Source of the DNA: Bradyrhizobium tropiciagri
Lineage (GTDB): Bacteria; Pseudomonadota; Alphaproteobacteria; Rhizobiales; Xanthobacteraceae
Assembly (NCBI RefSeq): GCF_018130545.1
Contig: NZ_JAFCKF010000001.1
Coordinates: 1,178,001 to 1,242,000 of the forward strand
Direction: 5' to 3'
Length of the DNA stretch: 64,000 nt
How positions within the stretch are numbered: position 1 is the stretch's first letter; every line of letters starts with the position of its first letter. The translations under genes were made by a program, and so were the position numbers. This document shows positions 31,156-40,700 of this stretch, piece by piece. The notes under the pieces were generated by a model. That model worked only from the letters and a program-made list of their open reading frames with translations. It did not search any database and was not told the DNA's origin.

Positions 31156-31278
31156 TGACGTATCGTCACAGCGCAATGCGACCATCGGAGAAGTAAGCCA
31201 ACCCTATGCTGCCGACTAGCTACCCGCTATGATCGCAAGAAAGAGAACACTCAACTGCGATGGGGAAGGGGAAAAGGA

Positions 31279-32208
31279 TTGGCTGTCAATGTCGAAGAGC
31301 TGAGGGAGATCGCGGCTCAGCGCGATCGTTATCTGGGGCAGCTCAATCGTCTAAAGAAGCTCGGCAAACAAACAACTTGCGTGGAAGCCGCTGTTTCTAG
31401 CGCGTGCGAAACGTTGAATGCGGGCACGACTTCGTTTGTCATCTACGGCGAGCCGCAGAGCGGCAAGACAGAAATGATGATCTGCCTTACCGCGAAGCTA
31501 CTCGACGATGGAAACCGCGTTATCATTCATCTGTTGAACGACAGTGTTCAGCTTCTTCAGCAGAACCTTGACAGATTTCAGCGATCAAATTTGTCGCCAG
31601 CCGCACGCAACTTCTCTGACGTCATCGACCCCGACTACTCGTTCGCGAGTGGGTTCCATGTCGTCTTCTGCAAGAAGAACGCTAGCGATCTCGCGAAGCT
31701 GAATCAAAAGCTAGAACGCGTGCGCGAGAAGGTCGTAATTGACGACGAAGCCGACTTCGCGACTCCGAACGCGCTTATCAACAAGGGTGACGTAACCCGG
31801 ATCGGGACTGAGACAAGCGACCAACAAGCCCGCAATGACGACGTCATTAAGCGCATCATTTCGGATCTGAGATTGAGCCCTCGCTTATCTCCAAGACATG
31901 AGGCCGTGCTTGCTCATTATATAGAGGACATGCGCTTGTCCGTCGCAGAAGCTGCACGTGTTCTCAAGCCAGGAGGTAAGGCGATTTACGTAGTGGGGGA
32001 AAATACGGTCCGAGGCACCTTCATTCCCAACGCGAAGATCGTATCTGCGGTCGCCGAGAGAGCCGGCCTAAGCAGCGAGACACGACGCACTAGAGTGCTG
32101 CCGGCTAACCGCCGCTATCTTCCTCCTCCATCCACGCGCAACGGCCAAGAGTCGCTCGATGGGCGCATGCGCCGAGAGGTGATCTTGTCATTTACCAAGC
32201 CTGACTAG
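31279..32208 (+). CDS. Chimeric ORF: Z1-like ATPase N-terminus joined to DNA-methyltransferase C-terminus (probable deletion remnant)
   Basis: 309 codons from a TTG immediately after GGGGAAAAGGA; the start is uncertain because the site is too close. Residues 1-190 look like the head of a Z1/DEAD-type ATPase: Walker A in YGEPQSGKTEMMICLTAK and Walker B in KVVIDDEADFATPNAL. After about residue 195 the protein changes to the tail of a class I DNA methyltransferase: DMRLSVAEAARVLKPGGKAI, YVVGENTVRGTFIPNAKIV, LPANRRYLPPP and RMRREVILSF. The SAM-binding and catalytic motifs that would precede this tail are missing, and the ATPase lacks its downstream helicase half. Base composition is visibly less GC-rich than the flanks. 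Best read as two defence or modification genes fused by a deletion near 31860-31900, though the frame is open throughout. Confidence 0.65.
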   Translation: MAVNVEELREIAAQRDRYLGQLNRLKKLGKQTTCVEAAVSSACETLNAGTTSFVIYGEPQSGKTEMMICLTAKLLDDGNRVIIHLLNDSVQLLQQNLDRFQRSNLSPAARNFSDVIDPDYSFASGFHVVFCKKNASDLAKLNQKLERVREKVVIDDEADFATPNALINKGDVTRIGTETSDQQARNDDVIKRIISDLRLSPRLSPRHEAVLAHYIEDMRLSVAEAARVLKPGGKAIYVVGENTVRGTFIPNAKIVSAVAERAGLSSETRRTRVLPANRRYLPPPSTRNGQESLDGRMRREVILSFTKPD

Positions 32209-32324
32209 ACGCGGTACATGCGCCGCCGCCACGCCAAAATCGAATTTCTGGCGCAATTCCTCGCAAAGAAAATATTCCTCTTCCATGAGCCCCCAACTCA
32301 CGGGTAAAGGCAACGCGCCTCGCC

Positions 32325-32690
32325 TTCTCTGAGAGGGGTGTATCGCGTTCGTCACGGACGTTGGGTGCGGGATGCGGTGGACGCGAGAGGTGCGCGAGAC
32401 GAGCGCGCCGCGTCGCAGACGATGAAAGCGTGTGGTCCTGACGCCCTAGTGGCAGGTGTCCTCGCGCGGGGCGCGCAAGCGTCTTGCGAAGTCGGTGACA
32501 AGCAAGCCCGGTCTCGCCGAAGAGAACAGTGGATTCTTCTTTGAGCGATTGCGCGTGAAGTAAAATCATCCATCACGCCGCATGAAGAGAGATGGATTTC
32601 TTCGTCGCTGCACTCCTCGCAATGACGGCGTCCGCGAAGGACGTACCGAGCAATGACAGCTGCCGCCAATGACAGCGGTGTCATTGCTCG
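32325..32690. repeat. Interspersed repeat block in a gene-free stretch
   Basis: The 860 bases from 32209 to 33067 hold no convincing gene. 32325-32560 resembles a mosaic repeat of this genus whose chance frames encode peptides such as MYRVRHGRWVRDAVDARGAR, which I regard as noncoding. It is followed by a decayed copy of the GTCATTGCGAG inverted repeat (GATGGATTTCTTCGTCGCTG, CTCGCAATGACGGCG) near 32590-32690. The stretch 32690-33000 is AT-richer and featureless. Confidence 0.6.
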
Positions 32691-33067
32691 CCGCAGCGCG
32701 AATCTCTGCCGATGCGCGGGGTTGCGTGAAGAAACACTTAACGCGCCCGCCTTTACCCACATAGAAACCCTATAAATAAAGGCAAAAGCGGCTTCTCGCG
32801 TATCCATTAATCACAACATCACTGCGCGTCATCACGAGCGCATGAGGCGCATGCAAAACGCCACGATCTCTTCCAGATATTAGTGTGCAAACAAGCCGTC
32901 CGACACGAATGCGATTCGCTTGCGGCCACGCCGCATCGTCTCGAACACCGTGACGGACGTCACGGCCGGTACAACTGATTGTGAGGCATGTGCGCCGCAC
33001 TCTTGGGAAGAAGCCTGGCCGTTCCTACATCACGTCCAAAGAACGACCCCGATAAAGGAATTGATCA

Positions 33068-33292
33068 ATGCAAGTTCGCGCACTCGATACGCGCGGAAGA
33101 CTGGTGCCTGCGATTGCAACCGCCGCCGTGGCGGTGCTCGCGACGGCCGCCCTCGTCGTCCTCGAATTCAGCCCGCCCCGCAATGTGCGAACGGGCGAGC
33201 CCGGCATGATCACCTCCGCCGCCGCCAGCCGCGCCGGCGCCACCGTGCTGCCGACCGATCCGGTGACGACCGGCAGCGTGCGGTATCGCTGA
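33068..33292 (+). CDS. Small single-helix membrane protein of unknown function
   Basis: 74 residues with AAAGGA eight bases before the ATG. A short polar N-terminus (MQVRALDTRGRLVP) leads into one hydrophobic helix, AIATAAVAVLATAALVVLEF, then a Pro/Thr/Ala-rich tail ending TTGSVRYR. This could be a bitopic membrane protein or an uncleaved signal anchor. I recognise no family. It is a single gene flanked by repeats. Confidence 0.6.
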   Translation: MQVRALDTRGRLVPAIATAAVAVLATAALVVLEFSPPRNVRTGEPGMITSAAASRAGATVLPTDPVTTGSVRYR

Positions 33293-33302
33293 GTTAGAGT
33301 TC

Positions 33303-33443
33303 TCCCTCGCCCCGCTCTTGCGGGGAGAGGGTCGGGGTGAGGGGCTGCTTCCACCAGCAGTGAATTGAGTTAGACCTGTACCCCCTCACCCGGATCGCAT
33401 CTTTCGATGCGATCCGACCTCTCCCCGCAAGCGGGGCGAGGTG
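33303..33443. repeat. Interspersed ACCTCGCCCCGC palindromic repeat, second copy
   Basis: CTCGCCCCGCTCTTGCGGGG and its complement CCCCGCAAGCGGGGCGAG enclose a spacer that itself contains the hairpin GGATCGCATCTTTCGATGCG. Same family as 29012-29131. It lies in the 358-base gap before the solute-binding protein gene; no gene is seen there. Confidence 0.85.
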
Positions 33444-33650
33444 AGAAGCGCCCCGAGAGATTTTCATAATCATTCCACATCACGGCAGGCCAGCGCACAC
33501 TCGCTGATTTTGGCGGCCTGATATTACCCCGGCCATCGCCCCCGCCGCATTTTCGCATCCCTGCCCCGGCGTCTCGCCACAAGCCTGCTTCCCCCGACCT
33601 CACGTAAGCTTGCCCCTGCGAACAACAAAAAACGCACAGGGAGGCTCACG

Positions 33651-34856
33651 ATGATCTGGAAGGCCATTACGGCAGCCGCAGCGCTTGCGCTCGCGACACA
33701 GGTGCACGCCGCCGAGAAGAAATACGGCACCGGCGCCAGCGACACCGAGATCAAGCTCGGACAGACCTCGCCATTCTCCGGCGCGGCATCGGCCTACAGC
33801 GTGATCGCGAAGACGCAGGCCGCCTACTTCAAGATGATCAACGACCAGGGCGGCGTGAACGGGCGCAAGATCAACCTGATCACGCTCGACGACGGCTACT
33901 CGCCGCCGAAGACGGTGGAGCAGACCCGCAAGCTGGTGGAGCAGGAGGAGGTCGCCGCGATCCTCAATCCGCTGGGCACGCCGACCGGCCTTGCCGTGCG
34001 CAAATATCTCAACGACAAGAAGGTGCCGCAGCTGTTCGTCGGCGCCGGCGCCACGCTGTGGGGCGACTATCAGCATTATCCGTGGACGATCGGCTTCCAG
34101 CCGTCGTACCAGGCCGAGACCGCGGTCTACGCCAAATATGTGCTGACCCAGAAGCCGGACGCCAAGATCGCGCTGTTCTACCAGAACGACGATGCCGGCA
34201 AGGACTACGGCAACGGCTTCAAGAAGGGACTGGGCCCGGAGAACACCGCCAAGATGGTGGTGGCGGAGACGACCTATGAATCGACCGATCCGACGGTCGA
34301 CAGCCAGATCGTGAAGCTGAAGGCCTCCGGCGCCAACGTGCTGTTCATGCACGCGATCCCCAAGCAAGCGGCGCAGGCGATCAAGAAGATCGGCGAGATC
34401 GGCTGGAAGCCGGACCTGTTCTTCCTCGCGGCGACCTCGACCTCCGTGTCCTCGGTGCTGAAGCCGGCCGGCTTCGAGCATTCCAAGGACATCATCTCGT
34501 CCTACTCGCTGAAGGATCCGAACGATCCGCAGTGGAAAGCGGACCCGGACGTGATCGCCTGGCAGGACTTCATGAAGAAGTATTTTCCGGACGGCAATCT
34601 GCAGGACCAGCTGATCGTCTACGGCTACGTGGTGGCGGAGGCGACGGTGCAGGTGCTGAAGCAATGCGGCGACGACCTCACCCATGAGAACATCATGAAG
34701 CAGGCCGCCAACCTCGACATCGCGCTGCCGATGTTCCTGCCCGGCATCAAGGTGAAGACCTCGCCGACCGACTACTTCCCGGTGGAAGCAATGCGGCTGC
34801 AGAAGTTCAACGGTGAGACCTGGCAGCTGTTCGGCGACACGATCGGGAATGATTGA
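33651..34856 (+). CDS. ABC transporter substrate-binding protein, branched-chain amino acid type
   Basis: 401 residues with GGGAGG ahead of the ATG. Signal peptide MIWKAITAAAALALATQVHA, then the mature start EIKLGQTSPFSGAASAYSVI typical of Peripla_BP_6 proteins, GGVNGRKINLITLDDGYSPP and a C-terminal PTDYFPVEAMRLQKFNG. It belongs to the branch often found with aromatic or acyl compound uptake, but no ligand can be assigned. No permease or ATPase genes are near, so this is the second orphan binding protein of the window. Confidence 0.9.
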   Translation: MIWKAITAAAALALATQVHAAEKKYGTGASDTEIKLGQTSPFSGAASAYSVIAKTQAAYFKMINDQGGVNGRKINLITLDDGYSPPKTVEQTRKLVEQEEVAAILNPLGTPTGLAVRKYLNDKKVPQLFVGAGATLWGDYQHYPWTIGFQPSYQAETAVYAKYVLTQKPDAKIALFYQNDDAGKDYGNGFKKGLGPENTAKMVVAETTYESTDPTVDSQIVKLKASGANVLFMHAIPKQAAQAIKKIGEIGWKPDLFFLAATSTSVSSVLKPAGFEHSKDIISSYSLKDPNDPQWKADPDVIAWQDFMKKYFPDGNLQDQLIVYGYVVAEATVQVLKQCGDDLTHENIMKQAANLDIALPMFLPGIKVKTSPTDYFPVEAMRLQKFNGETWQLFGDTIGND

Positions 34857-34883
34857 GGGGGTTGCTGAGCGCGAAACCATCCA

Positions 34884-34917
34884 CACCGTCGTCCCGGCGA
34901 AGGCCGGGACGACGGTG
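34884..34917. repeat. Perfect hairpin (GTCGTCCCGGC family)
   Basis: Arms CACCGTCGTCCCGGC and GCCGGGACGACGGTG are perfectly complementary (15 bp) around a 4-base loop, in the 62-base gap between convergent genes. It probably forms the RNA 3' end of both. Confidence 0.88.
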
Positions 34918-34918
34918 G

Positions 34919-35881
34919 TTAGACTCCCCGCTCCAACAACACCTTGAAATCCGCCCGCGCCCGCTGCGCCTCGGCGCGCGCGGCGTCCGACGCATCGCCA
35001 AGCCCGAAATAGCCGTGAATGAGCCCCTCGCCCGTATGGTACGCGACCTGCACGCCCGCCGCCTGCAACGCCTTGGCGTAGGCATGGCCCTCGTCGCGCA
35101 GCGGGTCGAACCAGGCGGTCGTGACCACAGCCGGCGCCACACCCGCGAGAGACTTCGCGCGCAGTGGCGAGACGCGCCAGTCGGACCCTTGCGCCTTGTC
35201 CGCGAGATAATGCCCGGCGAACCACTGCATCGTCGCTAGCGTCAGGAAGTACCCTTCCGCATTCTCTTCACGTGACGGAAATTTGGCGTTCTCGCCTGTA
35301 TCGGCAAAACTGCCGACCACGTCGGTGACGGGATAGACCAGCAGCTGCCCGGCGAGCTTGATGCCGGCGTCGCGGCAGGCCAGCGCCGTGGTGGCGGCAA
35401 GATTGCCGCCAGCGGAATCGCCGGCGACACCGACGCGCGAGAGATCGCCGCCAAAGTCTTTGATGCGCGCGACGACGTCGCGGATCGCGGCGAACGCATC
35501 CTCGAACGCGCCGGGAAAGCGCGTCTCCGGCGGGCGGCGGTAGTCGACCGAGATCACGACCGCGCCGGTCTCGATCACCAGGTTGCGCGCCTGGCGGTCA
35601 TGGGTCTCGAGATCGCCGGCGACCCAGCCGCCACCATGGAAGAAGATCACGGTCGGCGCCGTGCCGCTGCCGCTCCGATAAAGCCGCGCGCCGATCTTGC
35701 CCGCGGCGCCCTGCACTTCGATATCCCGCGCGACGTCGACGGGCGGCGGCGGCACCGCCTTGCGCGCCTCGGCCAGCGCGCGCAGCGAATCGCGGCAACT
35801 CTGCGGCGTCATGGTCGAGGGATCGCGCAGCGGCAGCAGGGGGATGATTTTTTCGATGACGGGGTCGAGCGGAAGCGGCAT
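34919..35881 (-). CDS. Alpha/beta hydrolase, hormone-sensitive-lipase-like esterase
   Basis: 320 residues without a signal peptide, so cytoplasmic. The HSL (family IV) esterase marks are present: oxyanion motif HGGGW near 78-82, nucleophile elbow GDSAGG near 151 and a C-terminal His in LIHGYFGLGD. These enzymes hydrolyse short-chain carboxylic esters. It starts 29 bases downstream of the monooxygenase gene on the same strand, so the two are likely cotranscribed and may act in one catabolic route, for example a Baeyer-Villiger oxidation followed by ester cleavage (inference from gene order). Confidence 0.9.
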   Translation of the reverse strand: MPLPLDPVIEKIIPLLPLRDPSTMTPQSCRDSLRALAEARKAVPPPPVDVARDIEVQGAAGKIGARLYRSGSGTAPTVIFFHGGGWVAGDLETHDRQARNLVIETGAVVISVDYRRPPETRFPGAFEDAFAAIRDVVARIKDFGGDLSRVGVAGDSAGGNLAATTALACRDAGIKLAGQLLVYPVTDVVGSFADTGENAKFPSREENAEGYFLTLATMQWFAGHYLADKAQGSDWRVSPLRAKSLAGVAPAVVTTAWFDPLRDEGHAYAKALQAAGVQVAYHTGEGLIHGYFGLGDASDAARAEAQRARADFKVLLERGV

Positions 35882-35910
35882 GGGAGTCCTTCAGGTCAGG
35901 TGCTTGCAAT

Positions 35911-37686
35911 TCAGGTGAGGTGCTTCGAAAGCGTGCCGGCCTCGATCGCGGCGATTTGCAAAGCGATGAAGCGGCTGTAGATGCGAGCCTGCGAGAACGC
36001 GCCGCCGGTGAACCAAAGGCCGGGCTGCGGCGTGCGCGTCCACATGTTGCGCAGCTCCTGTGTCGCCTCGTCAAAGCCCCAGACGCGACCGACGCGTTCG
36101 GCGACGTCGTCGCCGAACAGTTGGCCGACCAAATGGGCGGGGCCCTTGTAGCCGGTCGCGAGCACGAACAGCTCGGCGGCGAGCGACGTGCCGTCGCTGA
36201 GCGCGAGGCCGGTGGCGGTAAAATCAGCGATGTCGGCGGCCTGGATCAGGCGGATCCTGCCGTCGGCGATCAGCTCGGAGCAGCCGACGTTGAAATAATA
36301 ACCGCCGCCGCGAGAGCGGAATTTCAACGGCCAGCCGGTGCCGTCCTCGCCGAATTCGAGGCGGAAGCCGGCGCGCTCCAGCCGCGACAGCAACGGCGCA
36401 TCGAGCCGCTTCACCTCGTCGGTGATGATCTTGTGCGCGATCTTCATCACCGGCAGCGGCACGCCGGAATTGAGGATGTCGCGCACCTCGATCGGCGGGC
36501 CGTCGCCGAGATAGGTCTTGTCGTAGAGCTGCGCCGGCTCGACATTGACCACCATGGTCGGGCTGCGCTGGATCATGGTGACGTCGGCGCCGGCGGCGTG
36601 CAGCTCCTGGCAGATGTCATGCGCGCTGGTGCCGGTGCCGAACACGACCACCGAGCGCCCCGCCCATTCGCGTCCCGCCGCGAAGGCGCTGGAATGCAGC
36701 ACTTGGCCGCCGAAGCGTTCGATGCCGGGGATGGTCGGGATATTCGGCGTGCCGCTGACGCTGGTCGCGAGCACGATATGTTTCGGATGGAGCGTGCGCG
36801 GGCCGTCGCTCCGTTGCAGCGTCACGGCCCAGCGCTGCGTCGTGTCGTCATAGCGCGCGCCTTCGAACGAGGTTTCGGTCCAGAAGTCGAGCTCCATGAT
36901 GTCGACATAGCTTTCCAGCCAGTTCGCGATCTGGTCCTTCGGGATGTAGTCCGGAAAGCTCAGTGGGAACGGCAGATAGCGAAACAGATTGACCGGCGTC
37001 TTGTTGTGCAGCTTGAGGCCGCGATAGCGCAGCCGCCAATTGTCGCCGATGCGGCGCTCGCGATCGACGATCAGCGCATCGAGCCCGATCCGCTTGCACT
37101 CGACGGCGGCCGCGATGCCGGCATGACCGCCGCCGACGATCAGCACATCGGGCTCGCGGTCGGCATAGGCGCGCGAGGCCTGACGCTGCTCCAGCCAGTC
37201 GGGTGCGGCGAAATCGCGGGCGTGGGATGCTTCGCTGGCGCGATGGGCGCGCGCATCGCAGATGCGGTTGAAGTCGAGCATCGCCGAGACCGTCCACGCC
37301 ACGGAATTTCCGCCGCTGTCATGCACCAGGCGGACCGCGCCGGTGCCGGGCCCGTTCGACGTGTCGAAGCTGAAGACAGCCTCGATCACCTCGCGTCCGG
37401 CCACCACGGCGCGCCGCGGGTTCAAGGCGTGGTCATCGATGCGAAATCCCCGCGCGCTGACAGCGGCAGTGCGTTCCAGCAGCTCGGTAACGACGCGCTG
37501 CCGCCCGCTGAACGTCGCAAAATGCCAGGAAATGCCGAAGATGTTGCGCCAATGGCTCTCGGGCGCGAACAGCGCGGCAACAGCGTCAGGAGAGCGGCTC
37601 GCGAGCGCCGCATCGAGCGCGCCGATCCATCGCTCGGCAACGAGTTCAGGCACGTCCTCCGCAGCCGGGTTCAGTTTGTCCAGCAT
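35911..37686 (-). CDS. FAD/NAD(P)-dependent monooxygenase with N-terminal NTF2-like domain
   Basis: 591 residues from the ATG at 37686; a frame 19 codons longer exists but begins with an odd Cys-rich peptide. Residues 1-150 resemble an NTF2/SnoaL-like domain (ALFAPESHWRNIFGISW, FATFSGRQRVVTELL). Residues 180-591 are a flavin monooxygenase: FAD fingerprint VLIVGGGHAGIAAAVECKRI, NADP fingerprint SVVVFGTGTSAHDICQEL and the late FVLATGYKGP motif. Such enzymes oxygenate organic substrates, and Baeyer-Villiger or N-hydroxylating roles are both possible. It pairs with the esterase gene downstream. Confidence 0.85.
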   Translation of the reverse strand: MLDKLNPAAEDVPELVAERWIGALDAALASRSPDAVAALFAPESHWRNIFGISWHFATFSGRQRVVTELLERTAAVSARGFRIDDHALNPRRAVVAGREVIEAVFSFDTSNGPGTGAVRLVHDSGGNSVAWTVSAMLDFNRICDARAHRASEASHARDFAAPDWLEQRQASRAYADREPDVLIVGGGHAGIAAAVECKRIGLDALIVDRERRIGDNWRLRYRGLKLHNKTPVNLFRYLPFPLSFPDYIPKDQIANWLESYVDIMELDFWTETSFEGARYDDTTQRWAVTLQRSDGPRTLHPKHIVLATSVSGTPNIPTIPGIERFGGQVLHSSAFAAGREWAGRSVVVFGTGTSAHDICQELHAAGADVTMIQRSPTMVVNVEPAQLYDKTYLGDGPPIEVRDILNSGVPLPVMKIAHKIITDEVKRLDAPLLSRLERAGFRLEFGEDGTGWPLKFRSRGGGYYFNVGCSELIADGRIRLIQAADIADFTATGLALSDGTSLAAELFVLATGYKGPAHLVGQLFGDDVAERVGRVWGFDEATQELRNMWTRTPQPGLWFTGGAFSQARIYSRFIALQIAAIEAGTLSKHLT

Positions 37687-37770
37687 CGTGCTTTCTCGGG
37701 AGCAGTTGCCGTCTATCTGACAACATGCTCCCGGAAAGCACAACCATCATGCCAAGACTGATGCCAAGGC

Positions 37771-40700
37771 TCATGCGACGTGTTGCTGACGGGCCTCCGG
37801 CTCGGCCTCGGTCGCATCGGTATTCTCATCCGCCTGCGGCGCAGGGGCCGGTGCAGCGGCCGCGAGTTCCTTGGCGAGCGCAGTGGCACCGACATAGTCG
37901 GTCTTGCCGGTGCCGAGCAGCGGCACCTTGTCGACGACGCGGATGTCAGCCGGCACTGCGAGCTCGGAAGCGCCGGCGCTCTTGGCCTGGCGCTGCATCG
38001 CGGAGCGGTCGGCATCCTTCTGCGTGGTGAGCAGCACGATGCGTTCGCCCTTGCGCTGATCGGGCAGCGTGACCGCGACCGACATCGCCTGCGGCCACAG
38101 CGTGGTTGCCATCGTCTCCACCGCAGACAGCGAGACCATCTCGCCGGCGATCTTGGCGAAGCGCTTGGCGCGGCCCTTGATCGCGATGAAGCCCTGCGCG
38201 TCGACCGTGACGATGTCGCCGGTGTCGTGCCAGCCATCGGGCAGCGGCTCCAGCACGCCGGGATTTTCGGCACGGAGATAGCCGATCATCACGTTCGGGC
38301 CCTTCACCGACAGGCGGCCGCCTTCCTCGATGCCGGGGACCGGATCGAGGCGATACTGCATCAGCGGCGAGATCCGGCCGACGGTGCCCTGGCGATTGGC
38401 CATCGGCGTGTTCATCGCCAGCACCGGCGCGGTTTCGGTGACGCCGTAGCCTTCGAGAATGCGAATGCCGTAGCGCTCCATGTAGATCTGCCGCGTGCGC
38501 TCCTTCACCGCCTCCGCACCGGCGATGACAAGCCGCAGCGTGCGGAAGTCATAGGCATGCGCCGAGCGGGCGTAGCCGGTGAGGAAGGTGTCGGTGCCGA
38601 ACAGGATGGTGGCGCCGGTCTGGTAGATCAGCTCGGGCACGATCCGGTAGTGCAGCGGCGACGGGTACATGAAGATCGGGATGCCGCCGAGGATCGGCAT
38701 CATCATGCCGCCGGTCAAACCAAACGAGTGGAACACCGGCAGCACGTTGAACACCTTGTCGTTGGCATTGGCATCGACCCGCGCCAGCGCCTGCGCCGCG
38801 TTGGCGAGGATGTTGCGGTGAGACAGCACGACGCCCTTCGGCGTGCCTTCCGAACCGGAGGTGAACAGGATGACGGCGGGATCGTTGGCGTTGCGGGCGA
38901 CGCGCGGCGCGATGCCGGCGCGGAAGCCCGCGATCTTGTCGGACAGGCTGATGCCGCCACGCACGTCCTCGAGATAGACCACGCGCGCCTGCTGACCGAT
39001 CGCCGCGATCAGCTTGTCGAGCTTGCCCTTCTCGATGAAGGCCTGCGAGGTCAGCACAGTCTTGACCTGGGCCGCCTTCATCGCGGCCAGCACGTTGACC
39101 GGACCTGCTGAGAAGTTGAGCATCGCCGGCACCCGGCCGATGGTCTGCAGCGCCATGAACACGACGGCGACGCCGGCCGAGTTCGGCAGCAGCACGCCGA
39201 CATTCTCGCCCACCGAAGTCCCCTGCTCGAGCTTGCGGCTCAACACCTGCGCGCAGAGGATCAGCTTGCGATAGGTCAGCTTGGTGCCGAGCGCGTCCTC
39301 GATGATCGGCTTGCCGGTCTCGCGGTCGCGATAGGCATGGCCGAGACCTTCGAACAGCGTCTGGTCGAGCATCGCGTTCTGCACCATGGCGTCGATCATG
39401 ACGTCCTGAAGTGCGGCGCCGGCGGCATTGCGGCGCGCCTTGCCGCGCAGCGCCTGGTCGACCGGCAGCTTCACCGGCGGCAGGATCGAGATCGTCACCT
39501 TGGGGAACCAGGAGCGCTTGATCTCGCCGTTCTTGAGATAGCTGAGATGCGAGCGCTGCGCGCCCTCGATGCGGACCGGCACGACGACCGCATCGGCCTT
39601 GTCGGCGATCATCGCGGTGCCGTCATAGACCTTCATCAACGAACCGGAGACCGTGATGCGGCCTTCGGGGAAGATCACGACCGGCTCGCCGGCGGCAACC
39701 AGCTTGATCAGGTCGCGCGCGGCCAGCGGCTTCGACGGATCCATCGTGTAGTGCTTGATCATCTTAAGGAACGGCTTGGCCCACCACGCCTTGGCGATGC
39801 CGGTGTCGACCGCGAAGCTCGCATCGATCGGCAGCGTGGCGTGCAGCAGCGGGCCGTCGACCAGGCTGACATGGTTGGGCGCGATCAGCATCCGGGTGCC
39901 GGCGGGCGGCAGGTTCTCCATGCCGCGCACCTCGAGCCGGAACATCGCGCGGAACAGCAGCGCGCCGAAATCGCGCACACCTTCCTTGCCCCACTTGTTA
40001 AGCACGAACCAGACGCTGCCGAAGCTCGCAATCGCAAGGCCGAAGAAGATCCAGGCGATCGGCAGGCCGATCGATTGCAGGGCGCCGACGAACACCGCGC
40101 CGACGACCATGAAGCCGGCCTGCAGGATGTTGCCGGCGGCGATGATGCGGGCACGCTCGGACGGCGCGGTCCAGGCCTGCACCGCGGCAAATGCCGGCAC
40201 CACGAACAGGCCGCCGCCGAAGGCGAACAGGAAGAAGTCGGCCAGCATGCGGAAGCCTCCAAACGAGCCTGCGAACGCAGCCGCGGTGACGTCCTTGCCG
40301 AGCGAGGTGGTGGCGATCGCCCAAGCGAGGTCGAGGCCAATCACGCCCATCACGATGGCGCCGATCGGCACCAGCGCGATATTCGGGCGGACATGGCTGA
40401 GCTGCGCGGCGAACAGCGAGCCGGCGGCAATGCCGATCGCGAACACGGCGAGGCACAGCGTGACCACGCCCTCGGTGCCGCCGACGCCTTCCTTGATCAG
40501 CGCAGGCAGCAGCGACAGCACGATCGCGCCGACCATCCAGAACCACGACACGATCACCATACCGTCCCACAGCCGCGGCTCGGCATAGAGCGACTTCAAC
40601 AGCCGCACCGTCGAGGTCCAGGGATTTTTGGTGATCGGCAGATCAGGCGCCGAGGGCTGCGTGACCGGGATGCGCGATGCGAAGCCCCACGACAGCACCG

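Noticed and set aside
32325-32560. Small protein starting MYRVRHGRWVRDAV
   Set aside because: The sequence looks like an interspersed repeat of this genus whose frames recur as spurious proteins; no ribosome site.
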